Source: Desulfomicrobium macestii (GTDB taxonomy: Bacteria > Desulfobacterota > Desulfovibrionia > Desulfovibrionales > Desulfomicrobiaceae). From it: a stretch of 64,000 nucleotides of DNA. Both the position numbers and the translations under genes were made by a program. Numbering within the stretch: the first letter of the stretch is position 1; each line of letters opens with the position of its first letter. The notes beneath the pieces are model-generated. The model was given only the letters and a program-made list of their open reading frames with translations. It was not told the DNA's origin and searched no databases. The DNA lies in the NCBI RefSeq assembly GCF_014873765.1, contig NZ_JADBGG010000016.1, positions 40,634-104,633 of the forward strand. The letters run 5' to 3'. Below are positions 45,015 to 53,565 of the stretch, piece after piece.

Positions 45015-46409
45015 CTACAAGCCGTGACGTTTGATCTTGCGCCACAGGGAGGCCCGGTCGATGCCCAGCAGCTTGGCGGCAAGGGTGCGATTGTCCGCCG
45101 CATGCTCCAAAGTCCATCGGATCTGCTCCCGCTCGCACTCTTCCAGGGTCATGGGCTGCCTGTCTCCCGCCCGGCTGACATGCAGCGAAACTTCGCGCAG
45201 CTCCGGCGAGAGATGCGCCGGACGGATCTCGTCACCGTTGCAGAAGACCACGGCCCGCTCGATGACGTTCTGCAGCTCGCGGACATTGCCCGGAAAGGCG
45301 TAACGGCCGAGGATATCCATGACCTCGTCGGAGATGCCCGGCGCGGGCCGATCCGTCTCCCGGCTGGCCTTCTCCGCGAAATAGCGCGCCAGCAGGGGCA
45401 GATCCTCGCGCCGCTGCACCAGCGGCGGCATGCTCAGCACCAGCACGTTCAGGCGAAAATACAGATCCTGGCGAAAGCGGCCCGTCTCGACCTCGGTCTT
45501 CAAATCCTTGTTGGTCGCGGCCACGAGGCGCACGTCCACAGGAATGTCGGCGGTGCCGCCCACCCGTCGGATGCACCGCTCCTGCACGGCGCGCAGAAGC
45601 TTGACCTGCATGGCCAGCGACATCTCCCCTACCTCGTCGAGAAAAAGCGTGCCGCCTTCGACCGCCTCGAAGAGGCCCTTCTTCTGCCGGGTGGCCCCGG
45701 AAAAAGCGCCCTGTTCATGTCCGAAAAGCTCGCTTTCGAGCAACTCCTCGTTGAACGCGCCGCAGTTGATGGCCAGAAAGCGGGCCTCGGAGCGTCGGCT
45801 GAAGAGGTGTACCATGCGCGCCGCCACCTCCTTGCCCGTTCCGGTCTCGCCCAGGATCAGCACCGTCACGTCCGAAGGCGCGACCTGCGCGATGGTCCGC
45901 TTGAGTTCGACCATGCACGGGGCCGCGCCGAGCATGGGAACGGGCAGGGTCCGTTCGCGCAGCTGTTCGCGCAAACGCGCCACCTCCAGCCTGAGTCTGC
46001 GTTTTTCCAGCGCCTTGTGCACCAGCAACCTGGCCTCGTCGATGCGGTACGGCTTGGCCAGATAGTCGTACGCTCCGGCCCGCATGGCCTCCACGGCCGT
46101 ATCCACCGTGGGGTAGCCGGTGATTACCACGACCTCGACATCGGGATGACGGGACTTGACCTCCCGCAGAAGGGCCAGGCCGTCCATCCCTTCCATCATC
46201 AGGTCTGTCAGGACCATGTCGAAGTCCGAGTCCTGCAACAGGCCAAGCGCTTCGGTCCCGCCGGACGCGGTCACGGTCTCATGCCCTTGCCGCGCCAGCG
46301 CCAGCGCCAGATTGTCGCGCGAGATCGGCTCGTCGTCGACCACCAGAATCCTGGCCGGCGGGGGCGTTGACGGCCCGGAAACGCGGCTGCGGACATCCTG
46401 GGCGCTCAC
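45015..46409 (-). CDS. NtrC-family sigma-54 response regulator (GAFSGA variant)
   Basis: Activator of 464 aa: receiver about 20-135 with MVLTDLMMEGMDG, AAA+ with GETGTGKE and TLFLDEVGEM, sigma-54 loop GAFSGATRQKKG (Ser in place of Thr, a tolerated variant), and C-terminal Fis-type HTH (RTLAAKLLGIDRASLWRKIK). A GTG start overlaps the kinase stop by four bases (GTGA). The kinase, this regulator and the receiver-Lon gene form one operon. The sigma-54 promoter with palindromes at 49934-50113 is the nearest probable target. Confidence 0.92.
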   Translation of the reverse strand: MSAQDVRSRVSGPSTPPPARILVVDDEPISRDNLALALARQGHETVTASGGTEALGLLQDSDFDMVLTDLMMEGMDGLALLREVKSRHPDVEVVVITGYPTVDTAVEAMRAGAYDYLAKPYRIDEARLLVHKALEKRRLRLEVARLREQLRERTLPVPMLGAAPCMVELKRTIAQVAPSDVTVLILGETGTGKEVAARMVHLFSRRSEARFLAINCGAFNEELLESELFGHEQGAFSGATRQKKGLFEAVEGGTLFLDEVGEMSLAMQVKLLRAVQERCIRRVGGTADIPVDVRLVAATNKDLKTEVETGRFRQDLYFRLNVLVLSMPPLVQRREDLPLLARYFAEKASRETDRPAPGISDEVMDILGRYAFPGNVRELQNVIERAVVFCNGDEIRPAHLSPELREVSLHVSRAGDRQPMTLEECEREQIRWTLEHAADNRTLAAKLLGIDRASLWRKIKRHGL

Positions 46410-47875
46410 GATGCCCCCGATGTGTTGCCGCCGAGGGGCAGGTGCAAGGTGAACGTGGTGCCTTCTCCGACTTGACTCTCCACGCTGATGGTGCCCCCGT
46501 GTTTCTTGATGATGCCGAACACCACCGACAGGCCAAGGCCCGTGCCCGTATCCTTGAGCGTGAAGAAGGGATCGAAGATGCGCCCCAGATGTTCCGGCGA
46601 GATACCCGCGCCGGTATCGGTCACTTGCAGCACCGCCTCCCCCGACCCGGGGTCGGACCTTGCGGAGAGGGAGATCACTCCGGGAGGGCTTATGGCGTGG
46701 ATGGCGTTTATCATCAGGTTCAAAAGCACCTCCTGAAAGCGCTGGCTGTCGAGGGGAAGTTCGATATGTTCCGGGATCTCGGTCAGAATGCGCACCCCCG
46801 ACGGCACTTCGCTTGAAACCAGTGTCACAGCCCGCTGCACGACCGCATGCAGCGGCACGGGCTTGAGGCAGAATTCCGTTTCCCGGGCGAACTCGAGGAG
46901 CCCTTTGACAATATCACGCGAGCGACTGACTTCCTGATAGATGTTGTCGAGCATCTGCCTGGTCAGCGCAGGATCGACGGGCAGGGCCGCCTCCAGGTCT
47001 TCCTGCAGGATCTGGCAGGAGGTGGAGATGTTGTTGAGCGGATTGTTGAGCTGATGGGCGATGCCCGAGGTCAGGACGCCGAGCGAGGCCAGCTTTTTTT
47101 CCTGCAGGAGCTGGTTCTGCCTGCGCTCAAGCTCTTCGATCATGTGGTTGAAGGCCTGCACCACGCCTCGCGTTTCGTCGCTGGTTTCCGGCAGGGGCAG
47201 AGGCTTGAAATCGCCCTGCACGATCCGGCGCGCGGAGTGCTCGATGATGCCAAGCGCGCCGAAAATCCTCCTCCCGACCAGCCAGGAAAAAAATATGGCG
47301 ACGCCCGTGAAGGTGCCGATGGCCAGAGCCAGCTGATGCTTGAGGGTGACGACTATTCCCAGGATCATCGCCCGCTGGGTGGAGACGAACTGGTGCACCA
47401 GGTCCACCAGCTCCTTGCCCTGGTCGCGCAGGCGAGGATCGAGGGCCGAGGCCTGGACCATGTCAGTCGCGGTGCCGACGCCGTTCAGCCTGGCGAAAGT
47501 CTCCTTGTAGGAACTCAGGTCCCGCCGCAGCTTGAGCAGGGTCTCCCGCCCCTGCCTGTCGGAACTGGTCACGCCCCCCTGAGGGCTCTCGATCCGGTCT
47601 ATGGTGGCCAGGGCGCGGTCGCAGTAGCGTAGCGTCTCCGCATAGTCTTCCTCAGCCATGTAAAGGAGATAATTCTTCTCGTAGCGACGGATCTCCAGGA
47701 TATCGCTGCTCAGGTCGTCGACGACCTCGGCCAGGGACAACGTCTCCTCGATCTGCAGCAGGTATTCGTAGGAGATGCCGCCCAGCACGGAAAATCCGAG
47801 AATGCTCAGAATCATCCCGAAGAGGATGATGCGCCGGATCTTGCCGCTGGCGAAGCGGGAGATCATTCCGTACAT
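46406..47875 (-). CDS. Sensor histidine kinase with helical periplasmic sensor
   Basis: Kinase of 489 aa: membrane helices about 15-35 and 180-202, a periplasmic helical bundle between them (SLAEVVDDLSSDILEIRRYEKNYLLY) of the four-helix type, HAMP about 203-250, HisKA with SGIAHQLNNPLNNI (His274; AHQLNNP instead of AHEINNP), and HATPase with TDTGAGISPEHL and GTGLGLSVVFG. The ATG at 47875 has GGAGG seven bases upstream and overlaps the end of the receiver-Lon gene by 13 bases. It should phosphorylate the downstream NtrC-type regulator and possibly also the receiver of the Lon fusion. Confidence 0.9.
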   Translation of the reverse strand: MYGMISRFASGKIRRIILFGMILSILGFSVLGGISYEYLLQIEETLSLAEVVDDLSSDILEIRRYEKNYLLYMAEEDYAETLRYCDRALATIDRIESPQGGVTSSDRQGRETLLKLRRDLSSYKETFARLNGVGTATDMVQASALDPRLRDQGKELVDLVHQFVSTQRAMILGIVVTLKHQLALAIGTFTGVAIFFSWLVGRRIFGALGIIEHSARRIVQGDFKPLPLPETSDETRGVVQAFNHMIEELERRQNQLLQEKKLASLGVLTSGIAHQLNNPLNNISTSCQILQEDLEAALPVDPALTRQMLDNIYQEVSRSRDIVKGLLEFARETEFCLKPVPLHAVVQRAVTLVSSEVPSGVRILTEIPEHIELPLDSQRFQEVLLNLMINAIHAISPPGVISLSARSDPGSGEAVLQVTDTGAGISPEHLGRIFDPFFTLKDTGTGLGLSVVFGIIKKHGGTISVESQVGEGTTFTLHLPLGGNTSGAS

Positions 47876-49893
47876 GCCGCGTCCTCCTGCCCGGTCAGGG
47901 CCACCGCCAGGGCCTGCTCGACCCGTTCCACCAGCACCACCGGCGGCAGGTCCGCGACACTTTCGCGCAGGGCCTCGACATCGGCCGCGTTGGCCACGGG
48001 GAGCACGACCATGGCCGCCCGGCCGCGCAAGGCGGCCAGAATCTTCTCGCGCACCCCGCTGACGGGCAGCACCCGGCCAACCAGGGACAGCTCTCCGGAA
48101 AGGGCGACGTCCGAGCGTGCCGGACGGCCCGTCAAAAGGGAGACCAGGGCCACGGCGATGGTCAGCCCGGCGGAAGGGCCATCCTTGGCGATGCCCCCGG
48201 CCGGGATGTGGATGTGGATGTCGTGCCCCTCGAAAAAATCCGGCTCGACGCCAAGCGTCCCCGCGTTGCTGCGGATGAAGCTGAGCGCGATCTGGGCCGA
48301 CTCCTTGAGCACGCCGCCAAGGGAGCCGGTCAGGATGAGCTGGCCCGGACCCCTCATGCGCGTGGCCTCGACAAAGATGATCTCACCGCCCGTTTCCGAC
48401 CAGACCAGGCCGGTGGCGGTGCCGACCAGGCCTCCGGCCTTGGCGTCGTCATGGCGAAACCGCGCCGGTCCGAGCAGGACCGCCGCGCCATCGCTTCCCA
48501 CGGGCGCGGCCACGGCCTCGGCCCCTCCGTCCAGACGCAGCCGGGCCAGCTTGCGGCACAACCGCGCTATCTCGCGCTCAAGGCCCCGCACTCCGGATTC
48601 GTTGGTGTACTCGCGGATGATGCGCACCAGGGCCTCGGGGAGAATCGTGGGATACGGACTGGTCAGCCCATGCCCGCGCAACTGGCGCGGCAACAGAAAG
48701 CGGGTCGCGATGTCGAGCTTTTCACCCTCGGAATATCCAGAGAACTGCACCACCTCCAGCCGGTCCAGAAGCGGTCCGGCCAGCCGCTCGACCCCGTTGG
48801 CCGTGGCGATGAAGAGCACCTCGGACAGGTCGAAGGGCATCTCCAGGTAACGGTCCACGTAGCGCGCGTTCTGTTCCGGATCCAGGATTTCGAGCATGGC
48901 CATGGCCGGATCGCCTTTCACGTCCTGGCCGATCTTGTCCATCTCATCGAGCATGAAGACCGGATTGCGCACGCCCACACTCTTGAGCGCCTGGATGATC
49001 CGACCGGGCATGGCTCCGACGTAGGTCCGACGGTGGCCGCGCAGCTCGGCCTCGTCGCGCAGATCGGCCAGGGACATGCGATAGAAGCGCCGCCCGAGAG
49101 CTTCGGCGATGGCCTTTCCGACCGAGGTCTTGCCCACGCCCGGAGGTCCGACAAAGCAGAGGATCGGCGAACGGTTGGAATAGCGGTGCGTGCGAGAGAG
49201 CAGCGCCGAACGCACCGCTTCCCGCAATTCACCCAGATCTATGGGTTTTGAAAGATAATGCACGGCCCCGGTCTTTAAGGCCTGCACAGCGGTGTCCACC
49301 GTGGCGTATCCCGTGACCAGAATGAATTTCGTCTCCGGAGCCACGGCCCTGGCCGCTTCAAGGAGCTGCATGCCGTCCATGCGGTCCATCTTCAGATCCG
49401 TGACGATGCAATCGAATTCCTGGCGGGCAAGAAGGGCCATGGCCTCTTCGCCGTTGGCCGCGACCTCCACCGCGTAGCCTTCCCGCGCCAGCACATGGCG
49501 CAGGTTGGAGCGGGCAATGGGCTCGTCGTCGACGATGAGCAGCGAGGCCTGCCGCTTGGAATGCAGCACTCTCGACGCCAGATGCTCAAGCACACGCTCC
49601 CGGACCTGCCCCAGACCCGCATGACTTCCGTCGAAGACTTCCGCGGCCTGCCCCAGGTCCAGATTGTCCTGGGTCACGGCGTTCCACGGCAACGAAAGAA
49701 GGGTCTCCACATAATTGAGCCCGATGGAGTATTCCGCCACCGCCGCATCGGTCTTCTCCATGCGGCTGATTTCGGATTCGACGGCGATGCCCACGGCCTC
49801 GGGCAGCTCCGCCTGGCGACATTTCTCCCGTAATCCCGTCGGGTCCGCCGGTGGTACCGGAGCTTCAAGTTCCTGTTTGCGAAAAAACATCAT
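47863..49893 (-). CDS. Lon-type ATP-dependent protease with an internal response-regulator receiver domain
   Basis: Fusion protein of 676 aa in one uninterrupted frame. Residues 1-108 match the end of the Lon N-terminal helical region (YSIGLNYVETLLSLPW; DGSHAGLGQVRERVLEHLA), but the usual N-terminal substrate-binding LON domain is missing. Residues about 116-233 are a complete receiver: acidic pair Asp122/Asp123, phosphoacceptor Asp166 in CIVTDLKMD, Thr194 and Lys216. Lon then resumes with PILCFVGPPGVGKTSVGKAIAEAL (Walker A 249-256), MLDEMDKIG, and the protease domain with DGPSAG (Ser574) and GVREKILAAL (Lys617), 43 residues apart as in E. coli Lon. All catalytic residues are present. First gene of an operon with a kinase and sigma-54 activator. 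Phosphorylation probably gates ATPase or substrate access. Confidence 0.9.
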   Translation of the reverse strand: MMFFRKQELEAPVPPADPTGLREKCRQAELPEAVGIAVESEISRMEKTDAAVAEYSIGLNYVETLLSLPWNAVTQDNLDLGQAAEVFDGSHAGLGQVRERVLEHLASRVLHSKRQASLLIVDDEPIARSNLRHVLAREGYAVEVAANGEEAMALLARQEFDCIVTDLKMDRMDGMQLLEAARAVAPETKFILVTGYATVDTAVQALKTGAVHYLSKPIDLGELREAVRSALLSRTHRYSNRSPILCFVGPPGVGKTSVGKAIAEALGRRFYRMSLADLRDEAELRGHRRTYVGAMPGRIIQALKSVGVRNPVFMLDEMDKIGQDVKGDPAMAMLEILDPEQNARYVDRYLEMPFDLSEVLFIATANGVERLAGPLLDRLEVVQFSGYSEGEKLDIATRFLLPRQLRGHGLTSPYPTILPEALVRIIREYTNESGVRGLEREIARLCRKLARLRLDGGAEAVAAPVGSDGAAVLLGPARFRHDDAKAGGLVGTATGLVWSETGGEIIFVEATRMRGPGQLILTGSLGGVLKESAQIALSFIRSNAGTLGVEPDFFEGHDIHIHIPAGGIAKDGPSAGLTIAVALVSLLTGRPARSDVALSGELSLVGRVLPVSGVREKILAALRGRAAMVVLPVANAADVEALRESVADLPPVVLVERVEQALAVALTGQEDAACTE

Positions 49894-49933
49894 CCCATCC
49901 CCTGCGCCCAGTCCGCTTCATTTCAGCTCTTTG

Positions 49934-50021
49934 TTGCAGATTGCAACAGCGCTGCAAACTGCATCAACCCCGGCAACTGGACCTTGTTATGGTTTTCACG
50001 ATCAGGCGCTGCAATATGCAA
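49934..50021 (+). promoter_or_regulatory. Activator-binding palindromes (YTGCA-N3-TGCAW, three copies)
   Basis: TTGCAGATTGCAA at 49934-49946, CTGCAAACTGCAT at 49952-49964 and CTGCAATATGCAA at 50009-50021 share the pattern YTGCA-N3-TGCAW. They lie about 75-165 bases upstream of a sigma-54 promoter, the usual distance for enhancer-binding proteins. The neighbouring NtrC-type regulator (45015-46409) is the likely binder. They also lie upstream of the divergent receiver-Lon gene. Confidence 0.65.
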
Positions 50022-50097
50022 CACTGCACGAAATCCAACCCCTCATCCACTTCAAATTAAAATCAATAATTCAGAATAGATATAAAAAAATCAAACA

Positions 50098-50113
50098 TGG
50101 CACGAGCCTTGTT
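50098..50113 (+). promoter_or_regulatory. Sigma-54 promoter of the SulP/TauE operon
   Basis: TGGCACGAGCCTTGTT: exact -24 TGGCAC, five-base spacer and TTGTT at -12. It lies 38 bases before the ATG of the 58-aa gene. Confidence 0.85.
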
Positions 50114-50150
50114 TAGGCTGTCGCAACACATTTAACACGAGGTTAGCAAA

Positions 50151-50327
50151 ATGAGCACCATCCGTGAAACCATCGAAACGAACTACGCGGCCACAGCTTT
50201 TGCAGAACGCAACCTGAGCGAAGACGCCAAACTCCTGCTCAAATCAGACGGGCCGCAGCCCAAGGCTCGGGCCAAAGAGGTCAAGAGCTCCGAAAAACGC
50301 CCCCGCACGACCTTGCAGGCACGCTAG
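50151..50327 (+). CDS. Small 58-aa basic protein, first gene of the sigma-54 operon
   Basis: Begins MSTIRETIETNYAATAFAER and ends in a basic tail (KRPRTTLQAR). The start is preceded by CGAGG at a suitable distance and lies just downstream of the sigma-54 promoter. There is no membrane segment; the first half is predicted helical. I do not recognise the family. It may be a small regulator or adaptor; a substrate or adaptor for the neighbouring receiver-Lon protease is only speculation. Confidence 0.65.
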   Translation: MSTIRETIETNYAATAFAERNLSEDAKLLLKSDGPQPKARAKEVKSSEKRPRTTLQAR

Positions 50328-50357
50328 GCCATCACAGCAACGATCAGGAGCAAACAC

Positions 50358-50885
50358 ATGCCGCGCAATTGGTTACGAAATTCGATGCAGACAGGCGCCC
50401 CGTCACTGCGCAGGGCCCGGTCCGTTCAGGACCGCCTGGCTGATTACAGCGAGGCGGTCGCCCTGGCCGAGGCCGGAGAGCAGATGCTCGCCGCCGATGT
50501 GGTCACCCCGCCCGCGACCGGGCGCAGACGCATCCTGGTCATCGGACATGGCTGCTCCTTTTCCCCTCGCCTACGGGAATACGCCTTGAGCGTGGCCGAA
50601 AGGATGGGGAGCGACCTTTTGCTCCTGAGTATCGGCATGCGTAGCGCCGACCAGAAATGGCGGGATTCCTTTACGCAAATGTCCTCTCAGGCAGCCTCCT
50701 CCTGGTCCGAAAGCGCGACGCGGATGAACCTGCACGTCGCTCACGAAGTCAGATTCGGCGGCATCGAAGAGGCTGTCAGCGAACTCGTGCGCGCCTGCGG
50801 CAGAATCGAGTTCATCCTGAGCGAACCCGAGGAAGGCGAACAGGTCGTAGGCCAGACCGGTCTGGCCCTGTTCACGGTAAAGTGA
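50358..50885 (+). CDS. UspA-like protein
   Basis: Protein of 175 aa. After a basic N-terminal tail of about 55 residues, RRRILVIGHGCSFSPRLREYALSVAERMGSDLLLLSIG resembles the start of a universal stress protein domain (beta strand, helix, beta strand), and VRFGGIEEAVSELVRACGRIEFILS the later part. The ATP-binding G-2x-G-9x-GS motif is not evident. AGGAG precedes the ATG. It lies between the 58-aa gene and the SulP gene, suggesting a regulator of the transporter. Confidence 0.6.
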   Translation: MPRNWLRNSMQTGAPSLRRARSVQDRLADYSEAVALAEAGEQMLAADVVTPPATGRRRILVIGHGCSFSPRLREYALSVAERMGSDLLLLSIGMRSADQKWRDSFTQMSSQAASSWSESATRMNLHVAHEVRFGGIEEAVSELVRACGRIEFILSEPEEGEQVVGQTGLALFTVK

Positions 50886-50976
50886 TGCGGACTCACACCT
50901 GCGATCTCATTCCCGCTCCCACGCAAATCCGGAGCACTTCCGCCAGGGACCGCACCTTGACGGCGAAGGAGGCAAA

Positions 50977-53187
50977 ATGGGCACCCTTGTACTGAGAATG
51001 GTTCCATTTTTCGGCTGGATCAAAACGTATTCCACCGAAAATCTCAAAATGGACTTCATGGCCGGCCTGACCGTGGCCCTGGTGCTCATTCCGCAGAGCA
51101 TGGCCTACGCCCAACTCGCCGGGCTGCCTCCGTACTACGGACTCTACGCTTCCTTCCTGCCGCCCCTCGTCGCCGCGCTGTTCGGCTCCAGCCGTCAGCT
51201 CTCCACGGGACCGGTGGCCGTGGTCTCGCTCATGACCGCCGCCAGTCTCGAACCCCTGGCCACGGCGGGCAGCGAAAGCTACATCGCCTACGCCGTGCTT
51301 CTGGCCCTGGCCGTGGGCATCTTCCAGCTGTCCCTCGGCGTTTTACGCCTCGGGCTGGTCGTCAACTTCCTCTCCCATCCCGTGGTGGCCGGCTTCACCA
51401 ATGCGGCGGCCATCATCATCGCCACCAGCCAGCTCTCCAAGATGTTCGGCGTGTCCGTGGACAGCGCCAAGCATCACTACCAGACAATCATCAATGTCGC
51501 GCAGGCGGCCATGCATTACACGCACTGGCCGACATTGGCCCTCGGCACCTTCGCCTTTGCACTCATGTATCTGCTGAAGCGCATGACGCCGCGCGTCCCC
51601 AACGTGCTGGTGGCCGTGGCCCTGACCACCATCTTCGCCTGGGGCACCGGCTTCGAGCACAACACCACAGTCGGCGTCGCATCCCTGGCCGCGCCCAAGG
51701 CCAATGAAGCCATCGACTCCTACAATGCGGCCATGCAGGCCCAACTCGATCTGGCCGCCAGGCGCACGGCCCTGACGGTGGCCATGGAAGAAGCCGAAAA
51801 ACACAACGAGCGCTTCGCCATGGTCGATGAAGAACATGAACTGCGCCGTCTGTCTCTGGAAATGGACATCGCCAAAAACCAGGCCAGGAACATAAAGGCC
51901 TCGCTGCGCGGCATGCTTTTCCAGGGCGTGCCCGGAGCCAACGGCGGCATGAAATTCTATCCTGAAGGCAGCCCCCTGCCCTCGGGGACGGCAAGCGACG
52001 GCCGGACATGGCGCATCGGCGTCGGCAATGCGCCTCTTGACCCCATGGCCGTGACCATGATCGGCGGCGGAACCGTGGTTGGCGCGGTGCCCGGCGGTCT
52101 GCCCGCCCTGAGCGTCCCGCATTTCGATCTTAAGGTCATGCTCAGGCTTCTCCCGAACGCCGCCATCATCGCCCTGCTCGGATTCATGGAAGCCATCTCC
52201 ATCGCCAAGGCCATGGCCGCGAAAACCGGCCAGAGCCTGGACCCGAATCAGGAACTCATCGGCCAGGGGCTCGCCAACATTCTGGGCGCCTTCGGCAAAA
52301 GCTATCCGGTTTCCGGGTCCTTTTCCCGCTCTGCCGTCAATCTGCAGGCCGGAGCCCTGACCGGATTTTCGAGCGTGTTCACCAGCGCGTTTGTACTCGC
52401 GGCGCTGCTCTTTTTCACACCGCTGCTCCACCACCTGCCGCAGTGCACATTGGCCGCGGTGATCATGATGGCCGTCATCGGGCTCATCCAGCCCGCGGGC
52501 TTCCTGCACTCCTGGAAGGTCGCAAAATACGACGGCGCCATCTCCATCATCACCTTTCTGGCCACCCTGGCCTTCGCTCCGCATCTGGACAAGGGCATCA
52601 TGATCGGCGTGGTCCTGTCCCTTGGCGTATTCCTGTACCGCAACATGCGCCCCTCGGTCAGCTCCCTGGCCCGAACCGAGCAGGGGGAACTGCGCGACGC
52701 GACCCGCTTCGGACTGGACCTGTGCACGCACGTGGACATGGTCCGCTTCAACGGCCCCCTGTTTTTCGCCAATGCCAGCTTTTTGGACGAGGCCATCACC
52801 AGCCGTCTGCTTTCCAAGAAGCGCCTCAAGCACATCGTGCTGGTGGCCAAGGGCATCAATGACATGGATGCCTCCGGGGAAGAGGCGCTGGGCCTGGTCA
52901 TCGAGCGCTGCCGAAGCCGGGGAGTGGATATTTCCCTGGCGGGAGTCAACGACACGGTCATGGCCATCATGGACCGTAGCGGGCTCTTGGACAAGATCGG
53001 CCGGGACCACATTTACACCAACATGGAAAAGGCGCTGTGCACGGTCCACGCCGGAGCTCATTGCGGCAGCGATGAAGCCCGGTGTCCCCTGACCACGGCC
53101 TGTCAACTCTCCTCGCGGCCGTCAGTTCAGCAGACACGTGCTCACGCATATGCCGCGGCAGGAGCTACCCGGAATGGACGACCGTAG
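50977..53187 (+). CDS. SulP family anion permease with STAS domain and large insertion
   Basis: Transporter of 736 aa in the SulP/SLC26 family: MAGLTVALVLIPQSMAYAQLAGLPPYYGLYASFLPPLVAALFGSS is the family signature, followed by about ten to twelve membrane helices and a C-terminal STAS domain about 585-700 with INDMDASGEEAL. An insertion of roughly 150 residues (about 227-376) interrupts the membrane part; it includes a charged coiled-coil stretch (MEEAEKHNERFAMVDEEHELRRL) not found in ordinary SulP proteins. Probable substrate sulfate or another oxyanion. GGAGG precedes the ATG. Confidence 0.88.
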   Translation: MGTLVLRMVPFFGWIKTYSTENLKMDFMAGLTVALVLIPQSMAYAQLAGLPPYYGLYASFLPPLVAALFGSSRQLSTGPVAVVSLMTAASLEPLATAGSESYIAYAVLLALAVGIFQLSLGVLRLGLVVNFLSHPVVAGFTNAAAIIIATSQLSKMFGVSVDSAKHHYQTIINVAQAAMHYTHWPTLALGTFAFALMYLLKRMTPRVPNVLVAVALTTIFAWGTGFEHNTTVGVASLAAPKANEAIDSYNAAMQAQLDLAARRTALTVAMEEAEKHNERFAMVDEEHELRRLSLEMDIAKNQARNIKASLRGMLFQGVPGANGGMKFYPEGSPLPSGTASDGRTWRIGVGNAPLDPMAVTMIGGGTVVGAVPGGLPALSVPHFDLKVMLRLLPNAAIIALLGFMEAISIAKAMAAKTGQSLDPNQELIGQGLANILGAFGKSYPVSGSFSRSAVNLQAGALTGFSSVFTSAFVLAALLFFTPLLHHLPQCTLAAVIMMAVIGLIQPAGFLHSWKVAKYDGAISIITFLATLAFAPHLDKGIMIGVVLSLGVFLYRNMRPSVSSLARTEQGELRDATRFGLDLCTHVDMVRFNGPLFFANASFLDEAITSRLLSKKRLKHIVLVAKGINDMDASGEEALGLVIERCRSRGVDISLAGVNDTVMAIMDRSGLLDKIGRDHIYTNMEKALCTVHAGAHCGSDEARCPLTTACQLSSRPSVQQTRAHAYAAAGATRNGRP

Positions 53188-53242
53188 GATTCCCCTCACA
53201 ACACACCCGCTGCAAGCGGTAAACAACAACATGGAGAATACA

Positions 53243-53539
53243 ATGGCCACATCTCAATCTAACAAAAAACCCATCGGACGTACCATTCTCTTCGGCGCGC
53301 TCACCGCAGCTTTTTACACTGGCTTCTTCACCTACGGAGACAACATCGCCGCGCACTTCGCCCAGGGCTCCTTCTGGGCCGCGGGTCCCATCGCCACGGT
53401 TTTTGCCGTTTCGTACCTGCACGGCGAGTTCGCGAGCAACCTGTGGTCCGTGCTCGGCATCGCCGCCATCAGCAAGGATGCCAAAAAGACCGTCGAAGCG
53501 ACCAAACGTCCGGCCCAGCGCCCTGTTCTCAACGCCTGA
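53243..53539 (+). CDS. Small two-helix membrane protein
   Basis: Protein of 98 aa with two membrane helices (about 14-30 and 44-62) and a lysine-rich C-terminus. The ATG at 53243 has GGAG at six bases; an in-frame ATG at 53231 has none. It lies between SulP and TauE genes in the operon and may be a small accessory subunit. I do not recognise the family. Confidence 0.7.
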   Translation: MATSQSNKKPIGRTILFGALTAAFYTGFFTYGDNIAAHFAQGSFWAAGPIATVFAVSYLHGEFASNLWSVLGIAAISKDAKKTVEATKRPAQRPVLNA

Positions 53540-53565
53540 ACCAACGCATTGCAGGAGACACCACA

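Noticed and set aside
47863..49893. Two separate genes (response regulator and truncated Lon) joined by a sequencing error
   Set aside because: One continuous frame contains Lon sequence before and after the receiver, with correct spacing of Lon motifs on both sides, which a simple frameshift join would not give.
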